Numbered from the stretch's first letter, positions 1-5,534 are shown. The stretch is DNA of 11,652 nt from Candidatus Peregrinibacteria bacterium RIFOXYB2_FULL_32_7 (GCA_001787465.1 MFXJ01000023.1:1-11652); one strand, 5' to 3'. Translations and numbers: made by a program. The notes: generated by a model from the letters alone, not told the origin.

Positions 1-23
1 AAAACAATAGATTTTTTAAAAAA

Positions 24-52
24 GATAATGTATATATTATATACAAATTATC
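24..52. repeat. Interrupted inverted repeat upstream of tRNA-Arg
   Basis: GATAAT (24-29) pairs with ATTATC (47-52), and between them lies the perfect 15-bp palindrome GTATATATTATATAC (30-44). The two arms differ only by an extra AA at 45-46. It could be the hairpin of a transcript ending outside the window or an operator. No T-run follows on the plus strand, so a plus-strand terminator is not favoured. AT-only palindromes arise easily in DNA of this composition. Confidence 0.4.
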
Positions 53-61
53 ATCAATTTC

Positions 62-138
62 GCGCCCGTAGCTCAGCTGGATAGAGCAGAGCCCTTCTAA
101 GGCTAAGGTCGTAGGTTCAAATCCTGCCGGGCGTACCA
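62..138 (+). tRNA. tRNA-Arg (anticodon UCU)
   Basis: A complete cloverleaf can be folded by eye. The acceptor stem GCGCCCG (62-68) pairs with CGGGCGT (128-134), with a G-U pair at 1-72. The D stem is GCTC/GAGC. The anticodon stem is GAGCC/GGCTA with a G/A mismatch at its first pair. The anticodon loop CTTCTAA puts TCT at 96-98, which reads AGA. The T arm is GTAGG-TTCAAAT-CCTGC. Discriminator A135 and the CCA tail (136-138) are encoded. AGA is a common arginine codon in such AT-rich DNA. I see no convincing -35/-10 pair in the 61 bases upstream. Confidence 0.95.
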
Positions 139-141
139 CAA

Positions 142-159
142 AAATTTACTTGTAAATTT
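142..159 (+). terminator. Possible hairpin terminator after tRNA-Arg
   Basis: AAATTTAC (142-149) and GTAAATTT (152-159) are perfect 8-bp arms around a TT loop, four bases after the tRNA CCA. The stem is AT-rich and the following bases are only moderately T-rich, so it is a weak candidate for the tRNA-Arg terminator. The rest of the gap up to 281 holds no gene that I can see, only short CTTAATT repeats at 161-174. Confidence 0.35.
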
Positions 160-281
160 CCTTAATTCTTAATTCTTATTCTTAAGCTTTTTATTTTAGC
201 AATTATTTCTAATTACATGTAAATTTTGAAGATTTAAGAGTTAAGTTGTTTTTGTATTTTTGAGAGAGTTTTGATTCGTTT

Positions 282-303
282 AAAAAGGCAAAGCTGGCTT
301 GCC
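282..303 (-). terminator. Intrinsic terminator of tRNA-Val
   Basis: Read on the minus strand just beyond the tRNA-Val 3' end, GGCAA (303-299) pairs with TTGCC (291-287) around a 7-base loop and is followed at once by TTTTT (286-282). This is a classic stem plus U-run. An alternative stem GCTGGC/GCCAGC (293-306) uses the same bases. Confidence 0.7.
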
Positions 304-327
304 AGCCGTAGCTTCAGCGAAGGCTGG
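293..327. repeat. GC-rich compound palindrome, possible dispersed repeat
   Basis: The block stands out from its AT-rich surroundings. GCTGGC (293-298) is an inverted copy of GCCAGC (301-306). CCAGCC (302-307) is also an inverted copy of GGCTGG (322-327), and a small CTTC-AGC-GAAG hairpin (312-322) lies between. The middle arm can therefore pair with either side. It abuts the tRNA-Val 3' end: the TGGT at 325-328 that encodes its ACCA tail lies at the block's edge. The composition and nesting look like a short mobile palindromic repeat, but only one copy is present in the window. Confidence 0.5.
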
Positions 328-400
328 TGGGCGCTCAAGGGTTCGAACCTTGGGCCTCCTGGGTGTAAACCAGATGCTCTACCAACTGAGCTAAGCGCCC
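325..400 (-). tRNA. tRNA-Val (anticodon UAC)
   Basis: On the minus strand the acceptor stem GGGCGCT pairs perfectly with AGCGCCC. The D stem is GCTC/GAGC. The anticodon stem TCTGG/CCAGG carries the loop TTTACAC with anticodon TAC (365-367), which reads GUA. The T arm is CAAGG-TTCGAAC-CCTTG. The discriminator A and CCA are encoded (328-325). It has its own promoter at 417-445 and a terminator at 282-303, so it appears to be a single-gene transcription unit, divergent from murC. Confidence 0.95.
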
Positions 401-416
401 TTATTTTGCGAATGCA

Positions 417-445
417 AAGATAACAAAGAAGTAGATGAAACTCAA
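417..445 (-). promoter_or_regulatory. Sigma70-type promoter of tRNA-Val
   Basis: Minus-strand TTGAGT (445-440), a 17-base spacer and TATCTT (422-417) lie about 17 bases before the mature tRNA 5' end. Four of six bases match the consensus in each box. Confidence 0.6.
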
Positions 446-509
446 GCGATTTTTGAATTAAAAAATATTATTTTTATTTTGATCCTTACTTGCAGTTTAA
501 GAATGAAGT

Positions 510-538
510 TTGGAATTTGAGGTTTTTTTTAATATACT
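510..538 (+). promoter_or_regulatory. Probable promoter of murC
   Basis: TTGGAA (510-515), a 17-base spacer and TATACT (533-538) give a good sigma70 match. Transcription would begin near 545, about 17 bases before the ATG at 562. Confidence 0.55.
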
Positions 539-561
539 TTATATGCTTTTATTAGATTTTG

Positions 562-1926
562 ATGTTTTTAAAAAATCAGAAAATTCATTTTATTGGTATA
601 GGCGGAATTGGTATGAGCGCTTTGGCTTGTTTGATGTTTGAAAAAGGTTTTGAAATCTCTGGATCTGATTTGGTTGATAGTGCGATTTTAAAAAATTTGA
701 GAAAAAAGGGTATTAAAATTTTTTTAAATCAAAAAAGAAAAAATATTGCAGATGATCTTGATTTAGTAATTGCAACGTTAGCTATTGATGATAAGAATGA
801 GGAGATTTTGACGGCAAAAGAAAAAGGTTTAAAAGTTTTGACTTATCCGCAAGCTTTGGGCGAGTTTACAAAAGATTTTGAATTAATAAGCGTTTGTGGA
901 ACGCATGGAAAATCAACAGTAACAGCGATGTTGGCTGATATTTTTATAAAAGCCGATCTTGATCCGACTGTACTTTTGGGAACGAAATTAAAAAGTTTAG
1001 ATGGAAATAATTATAGAGTAGGGAAAAGTAAGTATTTTATTATGGAATCTTGCGAGTATAAAGAAGCTTTTTTGAATTATCATCCATCGGTAATTCTGAT
1101 TACTAATATTGATCCTGATCATTTAGATTATTATGGGAACGCAGAGAAATATGTTGAGGCGTTTGAAAAATATATTGGAAGATTAAGGAATGGCGGCAAA
1201 ATAATTTGTAATTCGTATTTGAAGAATAGCCAAAAACATTTTGTGAAATTTGGGGAGGGGGATGATAATGATTATATTTTGCACAATGATGAAATTTGTT
1301 TCCGTGAAGGCGACAATTTTCGTGAAAGCGACAATATGAATTATCGCCTTCACGGAAAATTAAATTTACAAATTCCAGGTAAACATAACAGAATTAATGC
1401 TCTCTGTGCTTTTGCTTTGGCTCATAGTTTGGGAATAGACGAAAAAATTATTTTGTCAGCTTTAAATAATTTTACTGGTACTTGGCGACGATTGGAATTT
1501 AAAGAGAAAATGGTGTCAGGAGCTTTGCTCTATGATGATTACGCTCATCATCCCGCGGAAATTAAAGCCAGTTTGCAGGCCATGCGTGAACTTTATCCAA
1601 AAAATAAAATTATTGTTGTGTTTCAGCCACATCAATATTCCCGTACCAAATTTTTCTTAAAAGAATTCGGTAAAAGTTTTGATTTAGCTGATAGGGTTAT
1701 TATTCCAAATATTTATAAAGTCAGGGATTCAGATGAAGATGTAAAAAGTGTTTCTTCACAAGATTTAGTTGCTGAAATTTCTAAACATCATAAAAATGCA
1801 GAATTTGGAGATGGATTTGAAAATACAGCAAAGATTTTGAAGGAGGAAACAAAGAAAAGAGATATAGTCGTGATAATGGGAGCTGGAGATATTGAAAGGT
1901 TGCCGGAAATGGTTTTGAAAAAATAA
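562..1926 (+). CDS. murC: UDP-N-acetylmuramate--L-alanine ligase MurC
   Basis: Cytoplasmic ATP-dependent ligase that adds L-Ala to UDP-MurNAc, the first amino-acid step of peptidoglycan precursor synthesis. About 454 residues, normal for the family. The N-terminal UDP-binding Rossmann fold starts with HFIGIGGIGMSAL (residues 9-21). The ATP P-loop GTHGKST is at 113-119. The central domain has NIDPDHLDYYG (182-192) and GKHNRINA (273-280). The C-terminal ligase domain has DDYAHHPAEI (325-334), FQPHQYSR (355-362) and a GAGDI near the end. ATG 562 is chosen over the in-frame TTG at 559; neither has a Shine-Dalgarno. It stands alone without other mur genes and runs into the convergent Bax-inhibitor gene. 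An in-frame hexapeptide duplication FREGDN-FRESDN (247-258) comes from the repeat at 1299-1358. Mpl, the tripeptide ligase, is a less likely alternative. Confidence 0.93.
   Translation: MFLKNQKIHFIGIGGIGMSALACLMFEKGFEISGSDLVDSAILKNLRKKGIKIFLNQKRKNIADDLDLVIATLAIDDKNEEILTAKEKGLKVLTYPQALGEFTKDFELISVCGTHGKSTVTAMLADIFIKADLDPTVLLGTKLKSLDGNNYRVGKSKYFIMESCEYKEAFLNYHPSVILITNIDPDHLDYYGNAEKYVEAFEKYIGRLRNGGKIICNSYLKNSQKHFVKFGEGDDNDYILHNDEICFREGDNFRESDNMNYRLHGKLNLQIPGKHNRINALCAFALAHSLGIDEKIILSALNNFTGTWRRLEFKEKMVSGALLYDDYAHHPAEIKASLQAMRELYPKNKIIVVFQPHQYSRTKFFLKEFGKSFDLADRVIIPNIYKVRDSDEDVKSVSSQDLVAEISKHHKNAEFGDGFENTAKILKEETKKRDIVVIMGAGDIERLPEMVLKK
1299..1358. repeat. Direct duplication and inverted copy inside murC
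   Basis: TTTCCGTGAAGGCGA (1299-1313) is repeated as a perfect 15-bp inverted copy at 1344-1358, 30 bases away. Within the loop, the 18-bp unit 1300-1317 is tandemly duplicated at 1318-1335 with 16 of 18 bases identical. Frame is kept, giving FREGDN-FRESDN. The unit is richer in G+C than the flanking codons. Confidence 0.85.
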
Positions 1927-1938
1927 TTAAAAAATTAT
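1923..1938. terminator. AT-only hairpin at the murC/Bax-inhibitor junction
   Basis: ATAATT (1923-1928), an AAAA loop and AATTAT (1933-1938) form a small inverted repeat that contains both convergent stop codons. It is very weak thermodynamically; a role as a bidirectional terminator is a guess from position only. Confidence 0.25.
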
Positions 1939-2675
1939 CTATCCCTCAATTTCGCTAATAATCTCAAGATTTCAATATAAAGCCATACCAAAGTTACCAT
2001 TAGGCCAAAAGCTCCGTACCATTCCATATATTTTGGCAAATTTTGCTCTGCGGCATGTTCGATGAAATCAAAGTCCAGCACCAAATTTAAAGCCGCAACG
2101 ATTACCACTATCAAACTAAATAATATCCCAAAAGTTCCGCTTTCATGAATAAGCGGTATTTGTATTCCAAAAAATCCAAGTAAAATACTAGCGAGATAAA
2201 TTACTGCTATTCCTCCAGTTGCCGCAATAATTCCCAGTCGAAAATTTTGCGTGACTGAAATAAGTTTTGATTTATAAGCCATTAGAAGCGCAAATAGTAC
2301 ACCAAAAGTAAGAGCGATCGCTTGCACAACAATTCCAGGATACATCGCTTCAAATGTAGCTGAAATTCCGCCAATAAATAATCCCTCAAGCGCCGCATAA
2401 ATTGGAGCAGTAATGTAAGCAGTTTCTTTTTTAAAAATAGTAATTAAAGCCATAATAAAACCGCCAAAAGCTCCAAGTAGTAACCAGCCCTGAATTGAAG
2501 CTGGGTCCATGGAATTAAAAAATCTTCTCCAAATAAATGTAGCGGTAATAAACGCAATAAAGACAAGAAGACCTGTTTTATTAACAGTGCCGTCAATTGT
2601 CATTGTATCACTTCCAGCTTGAGCAATACTGCGAAAAGATTTGTCATTTAAAGCTGGATTTGCAGTTCGAATCAT
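1935..2675 (-). CDS. Bax inhibitor-1/YccA-family membrane protein
   Basis: Integral membrane protein of about 246 residues with roughly seven hydrophobic segments: near 34-50, 62-81, 86-106, 113-134, 147-170, 181-200 and 219-238. It matches the bacterial PF12811-type branch (COG4760) of the Bax inhibitor/TMBIM superfamily. Marks are the N-terminal NPALNDKSF and MTIDGTVNKTGLL, the acidic LDFDFIE (200-206), and the ending MEWYGAFGLMVTLVWLYIEI. Distant bacterial relatives such as YetJ are pH-sensitive calcium leak channels, but a role here is unproven. The ATG at 2675 is preferred: an open frame continues to a GTG at 2735, but that would translate the heptamer repeats and the palindrome at 2720-2735, and homologues start near MIRTANPAL. 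It lies downstream of lexA on the same strand with its own extended -10. The palindrome suggests shared control with lexA. Confidence 0.85.
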   Translation of the reverse strand: MIRTANPALNDKSFRSIAQAGSDTMTIDGTVNKTGLLVFIAFITATFIWRRFFNSMDPASIQGWLLLGAFGGFIMALITIFKKETAYITAPIYAALEGLFIGGISATFEAMYPGIVVQAIALTFGVLFALLMAYKSKLISVTQNFRLGIIAATGGIAVIYLASILLGFFGIQIPLIHESGTFGILFSLIVVIVAALNLVLDFDFIEHAAEQNLPKYMEWYGAFGLMVTLVWLYIEILRLLAKLRDR

Positions 2676-2681
2676 ATGACT

Positions 2682-2709
2682 AAGGATAAAGGATAAAGGA
2701 AAAAGGATA
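2682..2709. repeat. Four 7-bp tandem repeats in the Bax-inhibitor leader
   Basis: Plus-strand units AAGGATA, AAGGATA, AAGGAAA and AAGGATA lie end to end. In the minus-strand mRNA this is a run of UAUCCUU heptamers ending six bases before the AUG. It takes the place where a Shine-Dalgarno would be. Confidence 0.8.
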
Positions 2710-2719
2710 AAGAAGAATG

Positions 2720-2735
2720 GTGAATCACGATTCAC
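2720..2735. promoter_or_regulatory. 16-bp palindrome, candidate LexA operator at Bax-inhibitor promoter
   Basis: GTGAATC-AC-GATTCAC is a perfect palindrome. Written as GTGAA-N6-TTCAC it has the same 5-N6-5 layout and nearly the same half-site as the two palindromes upstream of lexA. It lies just downstream of the -10 box, across the predicted transcription start, where a bound repressor would block initiation. Confidence 0.5.
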
Positions 2736-2739
2736 GTTA

Positions 2740-2748
2740 ATTATAGCA
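2740..2748 (-). promoter_or_regulatory. Extended -10 promoter of the Bax-inhibitor gene
   Basis: Minus-strand TGC followed by a perfect TATAAT (2745-2740) is an extended -10. The region 17 bases upstream (AATTTT) is a poor -35, as is tolerated with an extended -10. The start would be near 2733, giving a leader of about 58 bases. Confidence 0.6.
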
Positions 2749-2773
2749 TATTTGTTTTTAGAAAAATTTTAAT

Positions 2774-3394
2774 TTATAAATATCTTCTCATTAAGCCAGT
2801 AACAACACCTTGAATTTGTAGCTCTGATTCAGGATAAATATCATTGTATTTTTCATTTTCAGGTCTTAAAAAAATTCTGCCTTCTTTATCTTTCATATAT
2901 CTTTTAACAGTATTGCCACCGTCAATTAAGGCAATAACAATATCTCCTAGTTTTGGCTCTATTGATCCATCAACAATCACTGTGTCGCCTTCAATAATGC
3001 CGATATCGATCATGCTATCGCCTTTAACTTGCAGTAAAAAAGTTTTTGAAATGTCTCGAACCATTGAAATATCAATGTTCATTCTGTCAATTATGTTTTC
3101 TTCAGTTATGATAGGACCGCCAGCAGGAATATAACCTAAGACAGGCGCTAAGAAAGTTTTAGCCGCCGCAGTAAGACGTTCTTTCACTTCATCTAACAAT
3201 TTAATACTTCGAGGGGTGTCGCCTTTTGAAATATAACCCTTTCCGACCAAGGCATTTAAATGTTTGAGTACACTATTATCAGAATTTACGTTCATATACT
3301 GTCGAATTTCTTTTAAAGTTGGAGAAGCTCCATTTTCAAATTGATAATCGCGGATGAAAGAAAGAACTTTTTGTTGTTTTTCGGTTAGGTTCAT
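2774..3394 (-). CDS. lexA: LexA repressor (SOS response, S24 autoprotease)
   Basis: Transcriptional repressor of the SOS regulon that cleaves itself when RecA filaments signal DNA damage. 206 residues, the usual size. The N-terminal winged helix-turn-helix spans about 1-65 (ASPTLKEIRQYMNVNSDNSVLKHLNAL). Its recognition segment differs from E. coli and Bacillus LexA, so a different operator is expected. The C-terminal peptidase has the Ala91-Gly92 cleavage site in IPAGGP, the nucleophile Ser127 in KGDSMI and the base Lys164 in NTVKRY. The 37-residue Ser-Lys spacing equals that of E. coli. The ATG at 3394 follows a pyrimidine-rich leader of about 42 bases without a Shine-Dalgarno. Its promoter contains a palindrome exactly between -35 and -10, suggesting autoregulation. 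The fold, length and full catalytic set make a phage CI-type repressor less likely. Confidence 0.93.
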   Translation of the reverse strand: MNLTEKQQKVLSFIRDYQFENGASPTLKEIRQYMNVNSDNSVLKHLNALVGKGYISKGDTPRSIKLLDEVKERLTAAAKTFLAPVLGYIPAGGPIITEENIIDRMNIDISMVRDISKTFLLQVKGDSMIDIGIIEGDTVIVDGSIEPKLGDIVIALIDGGNTVKRYMKDKEGRIFLRPENEKYNDIYPESELQIQGVVTGLMRRYL

Positions 3395-3442
3395 AAGAAA
3401 AAAGAAAAAATGATAATAAAGAAAGAAGAATGAACATTTATT

Positions 3443-3471
3443 ACATTAAGTGAGTTTATTCTCACCGTCAA
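3443..3471 (-). promoter_or_regulatory. Promoter of lexA
   Basis: Minus-strand TTGACG (3471-3466), a spacer of exactly 17 bases and TAATGT (3448-3443). Transcription would start near 3436. The 16-bp palindrome 3450-3465 fills nearly the whole spacer. Confidence 0.6.
3450..3465. promoter_or_regulatory. Palindrome in the lexA promoter spacer, candidate LexA operator
   Basis: GTGAG-TTTATT-CTCAC has perfect 5-bp arms and a 6-bp centre. Sitting between the -35 and -10 of lexA, it is placed as a self-repression operator would be. That LexA binds here is an inference. Confidence 0.55.
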
Positions 3472-3482
3472 GTGTTTTTGAC
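3467..3482. promoter_or_regulatory. Second palindrome next to lexA, candidate second operator
   Basis: GTCAA-GTGTTT-TTGAC again has perfect 5-bp arms and a 6-bp centre. Its centre lies 17 bp from that of the first palindrome, with one base between the two sites. It overlaps the lexA -35 and abuts the candidate -35 of the divergent ATP-citrate lyase gene, so a protein bound here could affect both directions. Confidence 0.45.
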
Positions 3483-3512
3483 TTTACAAAATTTAATTTT
3501 TTCATTTAAGAT
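3483..3512 (+). promoter_or_regulatory. Weak candidate promoter of the ATP-citrate lyase gene
   Basis: TTTACA (3483-3488), an 18-base spacer and TAAGAT (3507-3512) would start RNA near 3519, some 29 bases before the ATG. TTTACAAA (3483-3490) also has an inverted copy, TTTGTAAA, at 3516-3523. Confidence 0.35.
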
Positions 3513-3547
3513 AACTTTGTAAAATTTTTTTAACTTTTTTCTTATAT

Positions 3548-4813
3548 ATGGCTCAATTGGGTATTCGCGAATATAATGCGAAGAAAATGTTGGCTAAATA
3601 TTTACCAGAATTTTCAAATCAAAAAGTTAATGGCGACCAAAGAGTGATTTTGCTTTATGAAGGGGTGGATTTTGGATTGATAGAGAGTGAAAATCCTTGG
3701 CTTAAAGAAACAAAATTGGTGATGAAACCTGATCAGCTTTTTGGTAAGCGTGGCAAACACGGGCTTGTTTGGTTGAATTTAACTTGGGATGAAGTTAAAA
3801 ATTTATTTAAAGAAAAAATTAATTCAGAGGCGACGGTGGGGAAAATAAAAGGCAAATTAACTCATTTTATCGTTGAAGCATTTACGCCTCATGAACTTGA
3901 ATATTACGTCTCAATCACAACAGAAAGAGATGGTGATGTGATAAATTTTTCAATAAATGGTGGTATAGAAATTGAGGCGGTTTGGAATAGTGTAAAAACT
4001 GTTAAAATTCCGATTTTGCAGTCAAGGGAAGAATTGAATTTAGATCAGTTAGTTGATGAAATTCCGCAAGCAGAAGAAGTTAAAAATTTTATTAAAGCTT
4101 TATATAAAGTTTTTGTTGAGCTCAATTTTACTTTTTTAGAAATTAATCCTTTTACTTTTGTTGATGGGAAAGTTTTACCTTTAGACTGTGTGGCAAAACT
4201 TGATAATACCGGACTTTTTGAGTCAGGACGGTATTGGGGAGATGTTGATTTTCCAAAATCATTCGGTTTGCAATCAAGTAAGGAAGAAGAATATATCGAA
4301 TCTTTGGATGCTAAGACCGGGGCATCTTTGAAATTAACAATTTTAAATCCTGATGGAGCAATTTGGCCAATGGTGGCTGGGGGAGGGGCGAGCGTTATTT
4401 ATGCTGATACCGTGGCTGATTTAGGGTTTGGAAAAGAATTAGCTTGTTATGGAGAATATAGTGGTGGACCTTCGACTGAAGAAACAAAAGCTTACGCCGA
4501 GACAATTTTGGATTTGATGACTAGAAGACCCCATCCTGAAAATAAGCAAAAAGTTTTATTAATTGGAGGCGGAATTGCTAATTTTACTGATGTTGCTAAA
4601 ACTTTCAAAGGAATTGTGTTAGCTTTTGAAGAATACGCAGAAAAATTAAAAAAACAGCATGTAAAAATTTATGTTCGACGTGGTGGGCCAAATTACAAGG
4701 AAGGTTTAAAGCAGATTAAGTCATCAGCGGATCGTTTAGGACTTGATATGGAAGTTTACGGACCAGAAACGCATATGACAAAGATTGTAGCGATGGCGCT
4801 ACAGTCCAATTGA
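3548..4813 (+). CDS. aclB: ATP-citrate lyase, ATP-grasp/citrate-binding subunit
   Basis: Subunit of the enzyme that cleaves citrate with ATP and CoA into acetyl-CoA and oxaloacetate. 421 residues, the size of plant ACLA; it corresponds to the N-terminal part of animal ACLY and to bacterial AclB. The ATP-grasp domain spans about 1-240: IREYNAKKML (6-15), KPDQLFGKRGKHGLV (60-74), FIVEAF (107-112) and the metal-binding LEINPF (197-202) with LD at 212-213. The citrate-binding domain follows: VAGGGASVIYADTV (276-289), GEYSGGPS (302-309), GGGIANFTDVA (340-350) and RRGGPNYKEG (377-386). The NFT (345-347) and the RRGG arginines match citrate-contacting residues of human ACLY. This full set separates it from succinyl-CoA synthetase beta. 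The partner subunit with the phospho-histidine and citrate-synthase-like domain is not in this window. No Shine-Dalgarno; divergent from lexA. Confidence 0.88.
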   Translation: MAQLGIREYNAKKMLAKYLPEFSNQKVNGDQRVILLYEGVDFGLIESENPWLKETKLVMKPDQLFGKRGKHGLVWLNLTWDEVKNLFKEKINSEATVGKIKGKLTHFIVEAFTPHELEYYVSITTERDGDVINFSINGGIEIEAVWNSVKTVKIPILQSREELNLDQLVDEIPQAEEVKNFIKALYKVFVELNFTFLEINPFTFVDGKVLPLDCVAKLDNTGLFESGRYWGDVDFPKSFGLQSSKEEEYIESLDAKTGASLKLTILNPDGAIWPMVAGGGASVIYADTVADLGFGKELACYGEYSGGPSTEETKAYAETILDLMTRRPHPENKQKVLLIGGGIANFTDVAKTFKGIVLAFEEYAEKLKKQHVKIYVRRGGPNYKEGLKQIKSSADRLGLDMEVYGPETHMTKIVAMALQSN

Positions 4814-4840
4814 TGATATAGAAGATTTTTCTAAAAATTT

Positions 4841-4857
4841 AGTTAAAAATATTAACT
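4841..4857. terminator. Hairpin between convergent ATP-citrate lyase and PIN genes
   Basis: AGTTAA (4841-4846), a 5-base loop and TTAACT (4852-4857) overlap the stop codon of the PIN gene. On the minus strand it is followed by AAATTTTT, so it may be a weak terminator for the toxin-antitoxin operon. It is AT-rich and uncertain. Confidence 0.3.
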
Positions 4858-5271
4858 CATTAAATTTTTGTCAGATTTATTAAAATCTTTCCATGCTCTC
4901 ATCAGTTCCTCATCAAAACTAATCAATTCTAAATTGTGATTTTTGGCGATAATTAGGAGTGATAGGTCTACCATGGATAATTTTTTATTAGAATATGGAA
5001 AGTTATCAATTGTTTGGTTAAATTCTTCGTCTGATAAATTAAAAATACTAATTTGTTCGTTTTCTACAATAAATTTAAGGGCTTTTTGAGCTATATCTTT
5101 ATCTTCTTTTAATAATAAAATTGTGCCGATTTCAAATAAACAATGTTCGGTTAAAATAAAATTTTCTAAAGATGATAATATTATATTTGCTTTTTTGAAA
5201 TTCAGTTCTTCTTTGCGAAAGTAAGCAATGAGTATATTGGAATCTAAAATATATTTTGTCTTAAGCTCCAT
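4852..5271 (-). CDS. PIN-domain ribonuclease toxin (VapC-like)
   Basis: Probable RNase toxin of a type II toxin-antitoxin pair, about 139 residues from the ATG at 5271. PIN fold marks, numbered from that ATG: YILDSNILI with Asp10 near the N terminus; the acidic Glu47 in LFEIGTILL (Glu42 in LTEHC is an alternative); Asp102 in LSMVDLSLLIIA; and Asp120 in LISFDEEL. These four acidic positions form the metal-binding site of the family. The open frame could begin at a TTG at 5286, but ATG 5271 places YILDSN at the usual distance and leaves an 11-base overlap with the antitoxin gene upstream, implying translational coupling. VapC toxins cut tRNA or rRNA; the target here cannot be read from sequence. 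Confidence 0.8.
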   Translation of the reverse strand: MELKTKYILDSNILIAYFRKEELNFKKANIILSSLENFILTEHCLFEIGTILLLKEDKDIAQKALKFIVENEQISIFNLSDEEFNQTIDNFPYSNKKLSMVDLSLLIIAKNHNLELISFDEELMRAWKDFNKSDKNLMS

Positions 5272-5530
5272 AAAGTATTTGATCAATTTTATTAACTAAA
5301 TTACGCTCTTTTTTGTTTTTAGAGCTAAATTGGACTTTTTTTAAATCTTCCAAAGTATATTTTCCTTTTTTGTTAATATTTCGTATGTCATTATCTTTAA
5401 TAAAAGGTTTATATTTAAGTTCATTGTCAATAATTTCAACTTCAAAAAATAAGACCTCAGGATGTTGATTCCTGTATTCTTTTGGCACAGATATTTGACC
5501 GCTTTTTTGGGATAATTTTACTATATCCAT
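5261..5530 (-). CDS. AbrB/MazE-like antitoxin of the PIN module
   Basis: 89 residues. The N terminus VKLSQKSGQISVPKEYR (4-20) resembles the swapped-hairpin DNA-binding domain of SpoVT/AbrB-type antitoxins (pattern K-x-G-Q-I-x-[IV]-P-K-x-x-R). The rest is charged, and the helical segment around YTLEDLKKVQF (53-63) would wrap the toxin. It precedes and overlaps the PIN gene by 11 bases, the usual antitoxin-first order. Its own promoter region contains two palindromes and three evenly spaced TTGTAT boxes, consistent with autorepression. The start is the ATG at 5530, with no Shine-Dalgarno. The AbrB resemblance is limited to about 20 residues, but the operon context supports the call. Confidence 0.7.
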   Translation of the reverse strand: MDIVKLSQKSGQISVPKEYRNQHPEVLFFEVEIIDNELKYKPFIKDNDIRNINKKGKYTLEDLKKVQFSSKNKKERNLVNKIDQILYGA

Positions 5531-5534
5531 AATT

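Noticed and set aside
1299..1358. murC repeat as a CRISPR array or transcription attenuator
   Set aside because: There are only two direct units without unique spacers, it lies within a conserved reading frame, and no T-run follows.
2676..2735. Upstream extension of the Bax-inhibitor gene from a GTG at 2735
   Set aside because: It would begin inside the palindrome and at the predicted RNA start, and would translate the heptamer repeats; the family N terminus begins at the ATG at 2675.
2844..3134. Plus-strand open frame of 96 codons
   Set aside because: Lies entirely within lexA on the other strand and has low-complexity Ser/Ile/Pro content; a shadow of a conserved gene.
3548..4813. Succinyl-CoA synthetase beta subunit as the identity
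   Set aside because: The VAGGGASVIYADTV, GGGIANFTDVA and RRGGPNY blocks and the 421-residue length match ATP-citrate lyase, not SucC.
5272..5286. TTG start giving five more residues on the PIN toxin
   Set aside because: The ATG at 5271 fits PIN N termini better and gives a shorter overlap with the antitoxin gene.
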